Source of the DNA: Pseudomonas oryzihabitans
GTDB taxonomy: Bacteria > Pseudomonadota > Gammaproteobacteria > Pseudomonadales > Pseudomonadaceae
Reading direction: 5' to 3'
Assembly: GCF_006384975.1 (NCBI RefSeq)
Contig: NZ_CP021645.1
Coordinates: 2,694,001 to 2,758,000 of the forward strand
DNA: 64,000 nucleotides
Shown: in pieces, positions 7,631-16,475 of the stretch
How the letters are laid out: each line of letters begins with the position of its first letter
How positions within the stretch are numbered: position 1 is the stretch's first letter
Notes under the pieces: model-generated
Database searches by the model: none
Told to the model about the DNA's origin: nothing
What the model saw: the letters and a program-made list of their open reading frames with translations, nothing else
Made by a program: the position numbers and the translations under genes

Positions 7631-8752
7631 ATGCAAACATCCCGCTCCCTCATGATGCTGTTGCTCTTGGCCAACACCGGTGCTGCCTTAGCCGCGTCCC
7701 AGACGGCAAACGTCCAGCAAAGCGGTGGCTTCAATGTGGTGAATCTGGACCAGGGCAGTGGGCTATCGGCGCGTAATACGGCGGATATCCAGCAGACCGG
7801 CAGCTTCTTGAATGCCCAGGTCACCCAGCAGAACGACGCCGATGACAGCGTTCGGTTGGTGCAGGACAGCGGCAGGAGCGTGGCGGTGGTCAACCAGAGC
7901 TGGGGCGCGCGGCGGCGGGTAGACATCGAGCAGGTCGATGCCGGCTACGGGCGAGTGGAGGTGGATCAGGGGCCAGGCGTGGACAACGAGACGGTGGTGC
8001 GGCAGACGGGTCTGCGGCAGGACACCTATGTGCATCAGGACGGCGGCTCGCACCGGATCAGCATCGACCAGACCGGCGAGCGGGCGGGTGATAACACCCT
8101 GACGGTGAACCAGGACGGGCTGAACGGCAATCTGGAGCTGCGCCAGTATGGCGATGCGCTGAACCTGCAGGTGGTCAGCTTCGGGCTGCGCAATGGTGCC
8201 TGGGTGAACCAGAACGGCAACGATTCGACCACGGTCGTCGAGCAACGCGGCAATGACAACTACGTGGGGCTCAAGCAGGCCGGTGAGCGGGTGGATTCCA
8301 AGGTAGTCCAGCAGGGTAATGGCAACGATGTCAGCCTGAGCCATTCCAGCAACCTGGGCCAGCCCAGCAGCGTCGACATTGCCCAGCGTGGCGATCTCAA
8401 TCGTGCTGAGGTGAATGTCTATGGCGTCGGTAGCCAGCTGACCCTGGCGCAGACCGGTGACGGCAACGGCGCTTCCGCCATCGTCTCGGGCGAGGGTAAC
8501 CAGCTGGATCTGGCGTCCACTGGTGACGGCAATGGCATCACGGCCTACTACCTGGGCAACGACGGCCAGTTGAAGGTGGATCAACAGGGCAGCGGCCTCG
8601 GGGTGACAGCCTATGTCACGGGCGATACCTCCCGCATCAGCGTCAATCAGAGCGGCTTCCAGCACACCGCCAACCTGACCCAGGCCACGGCGGGTAATGT
8701 GATCAACCTGACCCAGAGCGGTTTCTCCAACCACGCGGTCATTACCCAGTAG
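7631..8752 (+). CDS. Curlin-repeat (CsgA/CsgB-like) secreted amyloid protein
   Basis: A 373-residue protein with a signal peptide (cleavage near GAALA|ASQ) and at least a dozen degenerate repeats of the form N-x5-Q-x-G-x-x-N, for example VVNLDQGSGLSARN and NVINLTQSGFSNHAVITQ. Curlin repeats stack as beta-strand rungs and polymerise outside the cell. CsgA is about 150 residues, so this protein is more than twice as long. AAGGA precedes the start by seven bases. No csgBDEFG genes lie beside it, so export would depend on genes elsewhere. Host-like GC places it outside the island. Amyloid formation is inferred from the repeats. Confidence 0.8.
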   Translation: MQTSRSLMMLLLLANTGAALAASQTANVQQSGGFNVVNLDQGSGLSARNTADIQQTGSFLNAQVTQQNDADDSVRLVQDSGRSVAVVNQSWGARRRVDIEQVDAGYGRVEVDQGPGVDNETVVRQTGLRQDTYVHQDGGSHRISIDQTGERAGDNTLTVNQDGLNGNLELRQYGDALNLQVVSFGLRNGAWVNQNGNDSTTVVEQRGNDNYVGLKQAGERVDSKVVQQGNGNDVSLSHSSNLGQPSSVDIAQRGDLNRAEVNVYGVGSQLTLAQTGDGNGASAIVSGEGNQLDLASTGDGNGITAYYLGNDGQLKVDQQGSGLGVTAYVTGDTSRISVNQSGFQHTANLTQATAGNVINLTQSGFSNHAVITQ

Positions 8753-8964
8753 GCCGGCCGCGGCGGGCCGGGAGGGAATCGCCTGGGCAGCGTCTCCAGC
8801 AATGGCTGTTCGTCAGCCTGTCGATCGGTTTCGCCCTGCGCCTTGCTTGGGTCCAGCAGGGGGTCAAGGTCTGCTGTCGGTGCTCAGGCAGCCCTCGGGG
8901 CGCGTCCTCAATCTTTGGCTGGTGCGGCCGCTACCCTGGCATTCCCCTCGCTATGGAGTCCGCG

Positions 8965-9441
8965 ATGTCCAGCCCCTTGTCGGTGAATGGTATCGGCCAC
9001 GGCATCTTGCGCCCCGTCACTCTCAGATTGAGCGATGCGCCTACCAAGTCCCAGGCCAAAGAAGAGACCACCAAGACCGCCCTAGCCAAGCAGGAAAAGG
9101 GCATTGGCAAGCCCAATCCGCTGAATCAGATCAAGGACCAGGCCGAAGCCAGCAGTAGCAGCGACAAAGGCAGCACCGGCAACAGCACCCTGGATACGCT
9201 GCAGAAGGCCATCGACATGGCCAAGCGGCAACTGGAGTTGGCGCAGAAGCAGTTGCGTGCCGTGGAAGCCCAGAGCAAGGGCGCCAGCAAGGAGGCCCAG
9301 GAAGCCAGCCAGGCCGCGCGGGAGGCCGCCCAGGCCAACGTGGCGGCCGCCAGCGAGGCGTTGATGAGTGCCTATGCCGCCTACACCGAGGCGCTGAAGA
9401 AGGCCGGCGACAGCAGCAGCGGGGTCAGCGCGCGGGCGTGA
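8965..9441 (+). CDS. Coiled-coil protein of unknown function
   Basis: A 158-residue protein with no signal peptide or membrane segment. After a polar N-terminal third, residues about 70-150 form a long Ala/Gln/Glu/Lys-rich helix with heptad character (for example [19 protein letters not shown]), probably a coiled coil. The start at 8965 (MSSPLSVN) was chosen over an ATG 12 bases upstream because GGAG at 8955-8958 sits six bases before it. The GC-rich 8753-8964 stretch holds a short stem (CCGGCC/GGCCGG) after the curlin gene and nothing else. The family was not recognised, and a link to the curlin gene is not shown. Confidence 0.65.
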   Translation: MSSPLSVNGIGHGILRPVTLRLSDAPTKSQAKEETTKTALAKQEKGIGKPNPLNQIKDQAEASSSSDKGSTGNSTLDTLQKAIDMAKRQLELAQKQLRAVEAQSKGASKEAQEASQAAREAAQANVAAASEALMSAYAAYTEALKKAGDSSSGVSARA

Positions 9442-9500
9442 TCGGCGCCCAGCGGCTTGGGTTACCCTTGTGGTCCCATCCACCGCTGGAGGAATCCACC

Positions 9501-10316
9501 ATGGCCAACCGGTTGCTCACCAAGACCACGCTCGTCACTGGCGCGGCCCAGGGTATAGGCGCCGCCATCGCCCGGGCTTTCGTGGCGGAAGGTGCCTTCG
9601 TCTATGTCACCGACCTGAACGACGAGTTGGGCCACGCCGTCGCGGCCCAGTTGGGCGACAGGGCGCGCTATCTGCACCTGGATGTACGTGACGAAGACCA
9701 GTGGCAGCAGGTGACGCAGCAGCTCCTCGCCGAGCGGGGTCGGCTGGACGTGCTGGTGAACAATGCCGGGATCACCGGGTTCGAGCAGGGCGTGGTGGCC
9801 CACGATCCGGAACACGCCCGCCTGGCCGACTGGCAGGCGGTGCATCGCACCAACCTCGATGGCGTCTTCCTCGGCTGCAAGTACGGCATCCGTGCCATGC
9901 GGCCCGCGGGGGCCGGATCCATCATCAATATTTCGTCGCGCTCCGGGTTGGTGGGCATCCCTGGAGCGGCGGCCTATGCCGCGTCCAAGGCCGCGGTGCG
10001 TAACCACAGCAAGACGGTGGCGCTCTATTGCGCGGAGCAGGGCCTGGCCATCCGCTGCAATTCGATCCACCCCGCCGCCGTCCTCACGCCGATGTGGGAG
10101 CCCATGCTGGGCAATGGCCCGGATCGCGAGGCACGCATGGCGGCCCTGGTGCGGGATACACCGCTGCGGCGCTTCGGCCAGCCCGAAGAGGTGGCCGCCC
10201 TGGCGCTGCTGCTGGCGTCCGACGAGGCGACCTACATGACCGGCAGCGAATTGAATCTGGATGGCGGGCTGCTGGCGGGTTCGGCGGTGACACCGGCCGT
10301 GGCGGACGAGTCCTAG
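9501..10316 (+). CDS. SDR family NAD(P)-dependent oxidoreductase
   Basis: A 271-residue classical short-chain dehydrogenase. The cofactor loop is TGAAQGIG near the N-terminus, NNAG follows, and the catalytic Ser lies in NISSRSG. Tyr159 and Lys163 are in AAYAASK. The C-terminus has the usual [12 protein letters not shown]. The start has GGAGGA at 9488-9493, seven bases upstream. It is convergent with the histidine kinase gene, with only four bases between the stop codons. Neighbours give no pathway, so the substrate cannot be assigned beyond an alcohol/ketone pair. Confidence 0.92.
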   Translation: MANRLLTKTTLVTGAAQGIGAAIARAFVAEGAFVYVTDLNDELGHAVAAQLGDRARYLHLDVRDEDQWQQVTQQLLAERGRLDVLVNNAGITGFEQGVVAHDPEHARLADWQAVHRTNLDGVFLGCKYGIRAMRPAGAGSIINISSRSGLVGIPGAAAYAASKAAVRNHSKTVALYCAEQGLAIRCNSIHPAAVLTPMWEPMLGNGPDREARMAALVRDTPLRRFGQPEEVAALALLLASDEATYMTGSELNLDGGLLAGSAVTPAVADES

Positions 10317-10320
10317 CCCG

Positions 10321-11481
10321 CTACTGCTTGACCTTGAAGCTCAGCCGCAACTCGGTGCCGCGCTGGCCGGCGCGTGACCACTGCGCCTGGCCACCGATCT
10401 GGGCGGCCAGGCCCTCGATCAGCTTCATGCCGGTGCCGGACCCGGGCTTGGTAGCGGGTGCCTGCAACGGCAGGCCCTTGCCGTCGTCCCCGATGCGCAC
10501 GGTCCAGGCGCCTTCGCTTGCGCTTTCGATATCCACCGCCAGCGAGCCGCCCTGGCCGTCGAAGGCGTACTTGAGGCTGTTGGAGGCGAATTCGGTGAGG
10601 ATCATGCCCAGGGGCACGGCGGTATCCGGGTCCAGGTCGACGTCGGCGATGGCGATCTGCAGCCGTACCGGGCCGGAGTGCTCCTGATGCAGGTGGCACA
10701 GGTTCTCCAACAACTGCATCACGAAGGGCCGCAGGCGCAATTGCCTGGCGGTGTTGGCCACATAGAGTTGTTCGTGGACCAGGCGCAGGGCATCGATGCG
10801 TGCGCCTATGCCCTGGAGTTCCTGGCGCGCTTCGTCCGACTGGGCCGCGCGCGATCTCAGCCAGACCAGGCCGGCGATGATGGCGATGTGGTTCTTGATG
10901 CGGTGCTGCATCTCTTGCATGAGCCGGGTGTTGGCCTGCAGGGCCTCGTTGAGATCGCTGGTCTTGAGTAGCCGGTCGATGACGGGGCCGAGGATGGTGG
11001 CGTAGGTACGCAGGAACTCAACGTCTTCCTCGCCGAAATCCCGTGGCTCACGGGCGTCGACCTGCAGCAGGCCATAGGGCTTGCCGCCGGGTAGCAGGAT
11101 GGGCACGTTCACCAGGGCGACGACGCCGTGCTCGCGGAGGAACTCGGGCAGGTCGAAGCGCTCTTCCTGGGCGATGTCCGGGGTGATGACGGGGCGGCTG
11201 ACCTTGATCGAATAGGCTTCGGAAGAGCGTTCTCCGAGAGAGATCCTGGCCTGGCCGACCACCCCGGTCTGCCAACCGACGCCGGCACGCACCAGCGCCT
11301 GATGCGCGCCGCGCTCGATCTCCAGCACCTTGGACAGGTCGGTGCCGAGCGCAGTGCTCACCAGCCGACAGGCGCGGGTGAGGACCTCGTCCAGGTCTTC
11401 GCAGCGCAGAGCGAAATCGCCGAAGTCGGCCAGCAGTTTCTGGCGGTGGACCAGGCTGTGGAGTTGTTGATGAGCGTTCAT
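10321..11481 (-). CDS. GAF-domain sensor histidine kinase (HisKA_2 type)
   Basis: A 386-residue soluble kinase without membrane segments. A GAF domain spans about residues 25-172. The phospho-acceptor is His193 in EMQHRIKNHIA, the HisKA_2/HWE-like H-box usual in light and stress sensing kinases. An HATPase_c domain follows, with N-box GMILTEFASNSLKYAF, GDDGKGLPL and GTGMKLI. No response regulator gene is adjacent, so it is an orphan kinase here. The GAF ligand is unknown, and no chromophore-binding Cys is obvious. Confidence 0.9.
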   Translation of the reverse strand: MNAHQQLHSLVHRQKLLADFGDFALRCEDLDEVLTRACRLVSTALGTDLSKVLEIERGAHQALVRAGVGWQTGVVGQARISLGERSSEAYSIKVSRPVITPDIAQEERFDLPEFLREHGVVALVNVPILLPGGKPYGLLQVDAREPRDFGEEDVEFLRTYATILGPVIDRLLKTSDLNEALQANTRLMQEMQHRIKNHIAIIAGLVWLRSRAAQSDEARQELQGIGARIDALRLVHEQLYVANTARQLRLRPFVMQLLENLCHLHQEHSGPVRLQIAIADVDLDPDTAVPLGMILTEFASNSLKYAFDGQGGSLAVDIESASEGAWTVRIGDDGKGLPLQAPATKPGSGTGMKLIEGLAAQIGGQAQWSRAGQRGTELRLSFKVKQ

Positions 11482-11586
11482 CGCGCCGTTGCTCTTGTTC
11501 GTTGAGACTCGGAACGATCCGTGACCGCCAAGCGGTGGGGATCTGACCCTGGGTGAGCTGCCGTCGAGGCGGATCGGTGCGCCCCT

Positions 11587-11877
11587 TCAGGTTTCGCCAG
11601 GGTCCGCCCCGCTGCCCGGCCGCGGCCGGTCATCCGGATAGATGTCCTGGTCGGTGATGGCGGCATGACTGCCCAGGGCACGCAGTTGATTGACGGCGTC
11701 GCGGATCACCTCGTAGAGCAGCGAGGTATTGCGCACCAGGGCCTGGCTGAGGGTGCGACTGACACGCGCCGGGCGTGCCGGATCGATCAGGGTGATCACC
11801 AGGTTGTCTCCCTGGGATTCGAGTTCGTGCTTGATGGGCGGGTCCAGCGCCGCCAGCTGGCTACGAAGGGCTTGCAT
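11587..11877 (-). CDS. DUF3509-like small protein
   Basis: A 96-residue protein starting MQALRSQLAALDPPIKHELE. The middle carries NLVITLIDPARPARVSRTL and a helix LLYEVIRDAVNQLRALG. Length, lack of signal peptide and the pattern of a short beta hairpin followed by a helix match the Pseudomonas-restricted DUF3509 family, whose function is unknown. It lies upstream of the GAF kinase on the same strand, separated by about 105 bp. The family call is from memory of the pattern. Confidence 0.65.
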   Translation of the reverse strand: MQALRSQLAALDPPIKHELESQGDNLVITLIDPARPARVSRTLSQALVRNTSLLYEVIRDAVNQLRALGSHAAITDQDIYPDDRPRPGSGADPGET

Positions 11878-12175
11878 ACGGCTGGAGGCTCCCCGAGGGC
11901 TGTTTTTCAGTCCGACTCGATGGCTGGCCGAAGCGTTCCAGCGCTGCGCTTATCCGCCGCCAGGCCGCACTGGGCGCGGGATGGCGGATGGATGGGGACT
12001 GGCTGCTAAGCCAAGGGCTCTACCGCCAAGGTTGCCGCCCCCTCCCCCAGTGCGGTCCTCATCGGCAGTCGGGACAGCCCCCTCGAGCGCACCGTCTTGG
12101 CCCCCCTCAATCAATGCCTCTGCTGCCGCGAGGCCAACCGCTCCTGCAAGGCTTTGGGGATGCGCACCTTATTTT

Positions 12176-12191
12176 TGTGACGTAGCTCACA
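12176..12191. promoter_or_regulatory. CRP/Vfr-type binding site
   Basis: TGTGACGTAGCTCACA has both consensus half-sites, TGTGA and TCACA, around a 6-bp spacer. It is the only clear signal in the 537-bp gap between the divergent DUF3509 gene (11877) and the exported hydrolase (12415). It lies 224 bp before the hydrolase start. In Pseudomonas the protein using this site is normally Vfr. The rest of the gap is GC-rich with no recognised gene. Confidence 0.65.
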
Positions 12192-12414
12192 CTATGTTAT
12201 TAAAGCCTCCCGCGGGAACCCGTGGGATCTCAGCTGTTCAGCCACTCGCTCAACTACAGGTCGGCAAGTCACTCTGGCAGCCCGTAACGCGCGTGAAGCC
12301 CAGGCTGGAGGACTACCGCGTCTGGCAGAGGGCTTCAGGTAGTAAGCGGCAGGATGAGAGGTGTGACGTTGTGAGTTTCCTATTGATTGTTTCGTTAGCG
12401 GATGGACGACTTTC

Positions 12415-13494
12415 ATGAGCAGAGTTTTTAACGTACGGCTTGCTATGGGCAGCTTGCTTTCTGCCCTCACCCTGCTGTTGCTGCTGAACCCCCTTGCGGT
12501 TCAAGCAAGCGAGCAACCCACGCCGGTCGAAGGCGATTTCGTGGTGCCGAGCTTCAGGTTCCATACCGGGCAAACGCTCGATAACTTGCGGCTGCACTAC
12601 ATCACGCTGGGCAACAGCAGCAACCCTGCGGTCCTGGTCCTGCACGGCACCGCCCAGCAGGCCAAGGCGATGTTGAGCAAGGATGTGGGGGGCCAGTTGT
12701 TCGGCCCTGGCCAGCCGCTGGATGCGAACAAGTATTTCATCGTGATCCCGGATGCCATAGGCACCGGTAAGTCGACCAAGCCGTCGGATGGGTTGCGCGC
12801 CGCCTTCCCCCATTACGACTACGCCGACATGGTGCAGGCGCAATACCTCTTGCTCACCAAGGGCCTAGGCATCAAGCACTTGCGCTTGATCATCGGTAAT
12901 TCGATGGGGGGCATGCAGACCTGGATGTGGGGCGGCCTCCACCCCGGCTTCGCCGATGGCTTGGTGCCCATGGCGGCGCAGCCCACGGAGATGGCCGGCC
13001 GTAATTGGATGATGCGGCGCATGCTGGTGGAATCCATCAAGCAGGACCCCGCGTGGAATCAGGGTAACTACCAGACGCAACCGCCGTCGCTACGCCTGGC
13101 CAAGACCATGTTCGAAGTCGCCACCAGTGGCGGCACCCTGAACTTCCAGGAGATCGCCGGCACCCATGCCAAGGCCGATGAGCTGGTCGATAAACGCCTG
13201 GCGGCTCCGGTCACCATCGACGCCAACGACTTCATCTATCAGTGGGAAGCGTCGGCCGACTACAACGCCGAGCCGGGCTTGGCGAAGATCAAGGTGCCGG
13301 TCCTGGCCATCAATGCGGCGGATGACGAGCGTAACCCACCGGAGACGGGCCTCATGCAAGAGGCACTGAAGCAGGTGCCCAGTGCCCGGTTACTGTTGAT
13401 TCCGGCCAGTACCGAAACGCGCGGCCACGGTACGACCGGGTTGGCGAAACTCTATGCGGCAGACCTGGCGCGCTTCGTCGATAAACTCCCCTAG
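12415..13494 (+). CDS. Exported alpha/beta hydrolase of the homoserine acetyltransferase-like family
   Basis: A 359-residue protein with a signal peptide (hydrophobic core LLSALTLLLLLNPLAVQA) and an alpha/beta hydrolase domain. Ser163 in IIGNSMGGMQTW is the predicted nucleophile. INAADDERNP gives the Asp and TRGHGTTG the His. The strand order and GNSMGG resemble the MetX-like branch, but MetX is cytosolic, so a role in methionine synthesis is unlikely. The protein is probably periplasmic or secreted. A CRP/Vfr-type site lies upstream. Its substrate is unknown. Confidence 0.85.
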   Translation: MSRVFNVRLAMGSLLSALTLLLLLNPLAVQASEQPTPVEGDFVVPSFRFHTGQTLDNLRLHYITLGNSSNPAVLVLHGTAQQAKAMLSKDVGGQLFGPGQPLDANKYFIVIPDAIGTGKSTKPSDGLRAAFPHYDYADMVQAQYLLLTKGLGIKHLRLIIGNSMGGMQTWMWGGLHPGFADGLVPMAAQPTEMAGRNWMMRRMLVESIKQDPAWNQGNYQTQPPSLRLAKTMFEVATSGGTLNFQEIAGTHAKADELVDKRLAAPVTIDANDFIYQWEASADYNAEPGLAKIKVPVLAINAADDERNPPETGLMQEALKQVPSARLLLIPASTETRGHGTTGLAKLYAADLARFVDKLP

Positions 13495-13569
13495 CCCCCA
13501 ATAAGGCAGGCCGCTCGCCCGGCGGGCCAGGCTCGGAGCTTTGCACGACAGCAGGAGACGCAGCACAAG

Positions 13570-14226
13570 ATGACGAGCACGAAGCCGAACCCGTTCCCCG
13601 AGCCCCGAGCCCCTGCCATGAGCCTCTTGGACATCAGCACCTTCATCGCCCGCTGGCCGACACTGGCCCTCGCGCCCGCCGAACCGTGGCGGATCACCCA
13701 GGAGTGCGAGGCGCACATCCGCGCCCTGCTGGAACGACTCGGCCCGGACTTTCGGCGCGTCGGGGACTAGGCCATCCATGACAGTGCCGTGGTGGAAGCC
13801 GGCGTGGTATTGAAGGGGCCCCTGATCATCGGCGCCGGAGCATTCGTAGCGACCGGGGCCTATCTGCGCGGTGGGGTCTATCTCGGCACGGGCTGCGGTG
13901 TAGGTCCGGCGTGCGAGGTGAAGAGCAGCCTGCTGCTGGACGGGAGCAAGCTGGCGCACTTCAACTTCGTCGGGGATTCGCTGATCGGCGCCGGGGTGAA
14001 TCTGGAAGCCGGCGCCATCGTCGCCAACTATCGCAACGAGAGTGACGGCGCGCCCATCCGCATCCGCCATGGCGAGCGGGTGATCGAGACCGGGGTGCGT
14101 AAGTTCGGTGCCCTCATCGGTGATGGGTGCAAAGTGGGCGCCAACGCAGTGCTGGCACCCGGCCCCCTGCTCGCCCCGGGAACCCGGGTGCCGCGGCTGG
14201 GACTGGTCGACCAGGGCGCTTACTAG
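13570..14226 (+). pseudogene. Hexapeptide-repeat (LbH) transferase-like gene interrupted by an in-frame amber codon
   Basis: One reading frame encodes an N-terminal piece (13570-13770, ending LGPDFRRVGD) and a C-terminal piece (from about 13771, AIHDSAVVEAGVVLKG), separated only by TAG at 13768-13770. The second part contains left-handed beta-helix repeats such as PLIIGAGAFVATGAYLRG and KLAHFNFVGDSLIGAGVNLE, like the C-terminal domain of GlmU-type nucleotidyltransferases. The intact protein would be about 218 residues. A sequencing error, readthrough or true inactivation are all possible. An internal ATG at 13618 could also start the first piece. The 3' end is part of the duplicated junction described below. 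Confidence 0.75.
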
Positions 14227-14342
14227 CCGCGCCTAGAGCGGCGTCTCTTCCTGCTGGTAGATACGCAACCCACGCGCCTGGTAGTTGGCCAGGGCGGCCG
14301 GGTGGTCGAGGGTGCAGGTGTGCACCCAGACCCGCTCGGTGC
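14174..14342. repeat. Left copy of a 169-bp duplicated gene junction
   Basis: This segment aligns without gaps to 15841-16009 at roughly 90 % identity by hand. Each copy holds the 3' end of the hexapeptide-repeat gene on the + strand followed by the 3' end of the GNAT gene on the - strand. The left copy has the full LbH tail but only a GNAT fragment. Together the copies flank the lipoprotein gene. 14343-14668 between this copy and the lipoprotein gene is AT-richer and non-coding. Confidence 0.85.
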
Positions 14343-14580
14343 AGGGCCAGTCCGGTCAGAGTCATCACCCGTAAGCCAGGGCTTTGTCACCTAAGGGCGA
14401 CCGCCTTGCAGTGAGCTCACCAAACCATCCTTTAGATTCAGTTTTTTACGCCTGAGTCATCCTCTATTTGAATGATTACCGAGCTGAAAACTTCCATTAT
14501 AAATCATGACCAGGGCCGTGCTCCGCTCGCGACCTGAGCAAGGACAGCGGAGTTACTTAGCACATTGGAAAATATGGAAT

Positions 14581-14597
14581 CTACTCATATTGAGTAG
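14581..14597. promoter_or_regulatory. Inverted repeat upstream of the lipoprotein gene
   Basis: CTACTCA-TAT-TGAGTAG is a perfect 7+3+7 inverted repeat 72 bp before the lipoprotein start. Its position and lack of a T-run suit an operator. The regulator is unknown. Confidence 0.35.
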
Positions 14598-14668
14598 CCA
14601 GCATTCATTAGTAAAAAAGAGAAGCTCTAGAAACCCGAAAATCACGTCGAGCAGGAAAAGGAGTTCTC

Positions 14669-15739
14669 ATGAAAGCCACCGCATCCTTATTACTAACCAG
14701 CCTCATACTTCTCACCGGCTGCAGTACTGTGAACCAATCTACCAAAGTCCTCGAAGCTGAACAGCGAGTGGTGACAGGGGTCGACAGGGAAGAGCTCCTC
14801 GGCAAGCAGTTGCATACGGCTAGAATCGTCTGCCCGGAGCCAAGTCCAGATGCGTTGAAAACCTTCGCCTTGTCTGGCACAGCATCCAAAGGTGACATCG
14901 CTGCACTCTCGGCCGCATACCAGCAGTCGGGAGCGAATATTGGTCTACGCACGCAGTCCATTCAGCTTCTACGTGATCAGTTGTTCGCTTACTGCCAAGC
15001 CTATGCAAACGGCGCGATCACCGCCGAGATGTATCAGATGTACATGGCACGCAACCAACGCAATACCGTTGCCACTCTTGCCATCGAGCAGCTTACCGGC
15101 GCGATCAAAAGTCCTGACGTCGTCTTGACTAGCCAGAGTTCTACTGCCGACAGCAAATACCTGCTCGACCAGGCAGCCCTGATCAAAGACGCCAAAGAAA
15201 AGCTGGCCAAGATGACCGCAGGTAGCGATGAAGCGAAAACCATGCAAAGCAATATCGAAGCGATGCAGGCGCAATTGAAGCAGGCTCAGCAGTCGATGGT
15301 TCAAGCAGGCGGTTCTGGAACATCGGTTACCTTAGCTCAGCCTCCACTTCCTGCCGAAGGTATAAAGAGCATCGCTGATAGGGTATGGGACATCACAGCG
15401 ACAACCGCTTGGAGCAATGATCTTTTTTACATCTGCATGAACGCCTATGCCAATCTCCCCCCGAATAAGCGTCAGCCAGAATTCGACGCTGCCTGCGCAA
15501 AGATCTATGACAACCTTGCAAAGATTCATTTATTTCAGCTAAAACAAATTACAGCAGCAGCCAATCAAGCGGCTCAAGCGAGCTCTGACCATAAGCGAAC
15601 CACACCCAACTCCTCAAATACGCCAAATGCAAATAGCAACGGACAGCACAATCTCCCCCCAATTGGCTCTGTCAATGTAGGCGTCCCCGCGATGAAGAAG
15701 ATGGAAACGTATCCATTTAGCACTAGCTTTGGAAATTAA
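14669..15739 (+). CDS. Lipoprotein of unknown function on an inserted segment
   Basis: A 356-residue predicted lipoprotein with lipobox LTGC (Cys18). AAGGAG lies just upstream of the start. Residues about 165-215 are a Lys/Ala/Gln-rich coiled coil, and the C-terminal 60 residues are Asn/Ser/Pro-rich and probably disordered. The family was not recognised. The gene and about 320 bp before it are AT-richer than the neighbours and lie exactly between two copies of the LbH/GNAT junction, so it appears to be an insertion. The cell location would be the inner face of the outer membrane or the periplasm. Confidence 0.8.
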   Translation: MKATASLLLTSLILLTGCSTVNQSTKVLEAEQRVVTGVDREELLGKQLHTARIVCPEPSPDALKTFALSGTASKGDIAALSAAYQQSGANIGLRTQSIQLLRDQLFAYCQAYANGAITAEMYQMYMARNQRNTVATLAIEQLTGAIKSPDVVLTSQSSTADSKYLLDQAALIKDAKEKLAKMTAGSDEAKTMQSNIEAMQAQLKQAQQSMVQAGGSGTSVTLAQPPLPAEGIKSIADRVWDITATTAWSNDLFYICMNAYANLPPNKRQPEFDAACAKIYDNLAKIHLFQLKQITAAANQAAQASSDHKRTTPNSSNTPNANSNGQHNLPPIGSVNVGVPAMKKMETYPFSTSFGN

Positions 15740-15840
15740 GCGCGGCTCATGGAAAAAAACAGACCACAAAAGATCTTCTGCCACGTAGGATGAAATTTGG
15801 CCCCCAATAGGCGATAGGTGCCAGCGGGCGCACTACTTGT

Positions 15841-16009
15841 CCCCGGGCACCCGTGTGTCGCGGCTGGGACTGGTCGATCAGGACGCCGACTAGCTGCACC
15901 TAGAGCGGCGTCTCTTCCTGCTGGTAGATCTTCAGCCCCCGCGCCTGGTAGTTGGCCAGGGCCGCCGGGTGATCGAGGGTGCAGGTGTGCACCCAGACCC
16001 GCTCGGTGC
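15841..16009. repeat. Right copy of the 169-bp duplicated gene junction
   Basis: Aligned without gaps to 14174-14342. This copy keeps the intact GNAT 3' end plus an LbH tail that still reads SPGTRVSRLGLVDQDAD and a stop at 15891-15893, with no LbH gene body upstream. The orphan tail shows that the junction was duplicated when the lipoprotein segment arrived. Confidence 0.85.
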
Positions 16010-16400
16010 CCGCCCACTCCCAGGCGCTGCGGATGGCGTGACTCAGTAGCGGGCCGCCGAAGCCCAGGCCCATGAAGGCGCCGGCCAGGCCGAAGTAGCG
16101 GATCTCGACATTGCGGCCATCCGGGCGGTACAGCTCGTAGTAGCCGGCGATGGCGCCGCGGTGATAGGCAACCCAGGTGCGGTGGCCCTCCTGCTCCACC
16201 AGGGCGCGCCACTCGGCATCGCTCCAGCGGTTCAGGTCACTCCAGTCCCAGGCCTGGCCGACCAGGCCGTAGAGGAAGCGATTGAGTTCGGGTTGTGGCA
16301 CCTCGCACTCGACGATGTGCAGGTCCGGCCGTTGCGGCTTTTCCCGCAGCTCGGCGGAGGAGGTCATTTCGAGATAGAAGGTGGTGCAGGTCCGGTCCAT
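15900..16400 (-). CDS. GNAT family N-acetyltransferase
   Basis: A 166-residue single-domain GNAT protein. The acetyl-CoA region is seen in YFGLAGAFMGLGFGGPLLSH, followed by the usual late strand RVWVHTCTLDHPAALANYQA and a C-terminal KIYQQEETPL. The start is taken as the ATG at 16400. A TTG two codons upstream is possible, but GGGAG would then be too close. The substrate (small amine or protein N-terminus) cannot be told from sequence. Its last 108 bases are also present as a fragment at 14234-14342. Confidence 0.88.
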   Translation of the reverse strand: MDRTCTTFYLEMTSSAELREKPQRPDLHIVECEVPQPELNRFLYGLVGQAWDWSDLNRWSDAEWRALVEQEGHRTWVAYHRGAIAGYYELYRPDGRNVEIRYFGLAGAFMGLGFGGPLLSHAIRSAWEWAGTERVWVHTCTLDHPAALANYQARGLKIYQQEETPL

Positions 16401-16475
16401 CGCCAAGGCTCCCTGGGAAAGGTCAGACCTTATTGTGAACAGGGCCGGGGACCCGGTGCCAGCCTGAATGCGACC

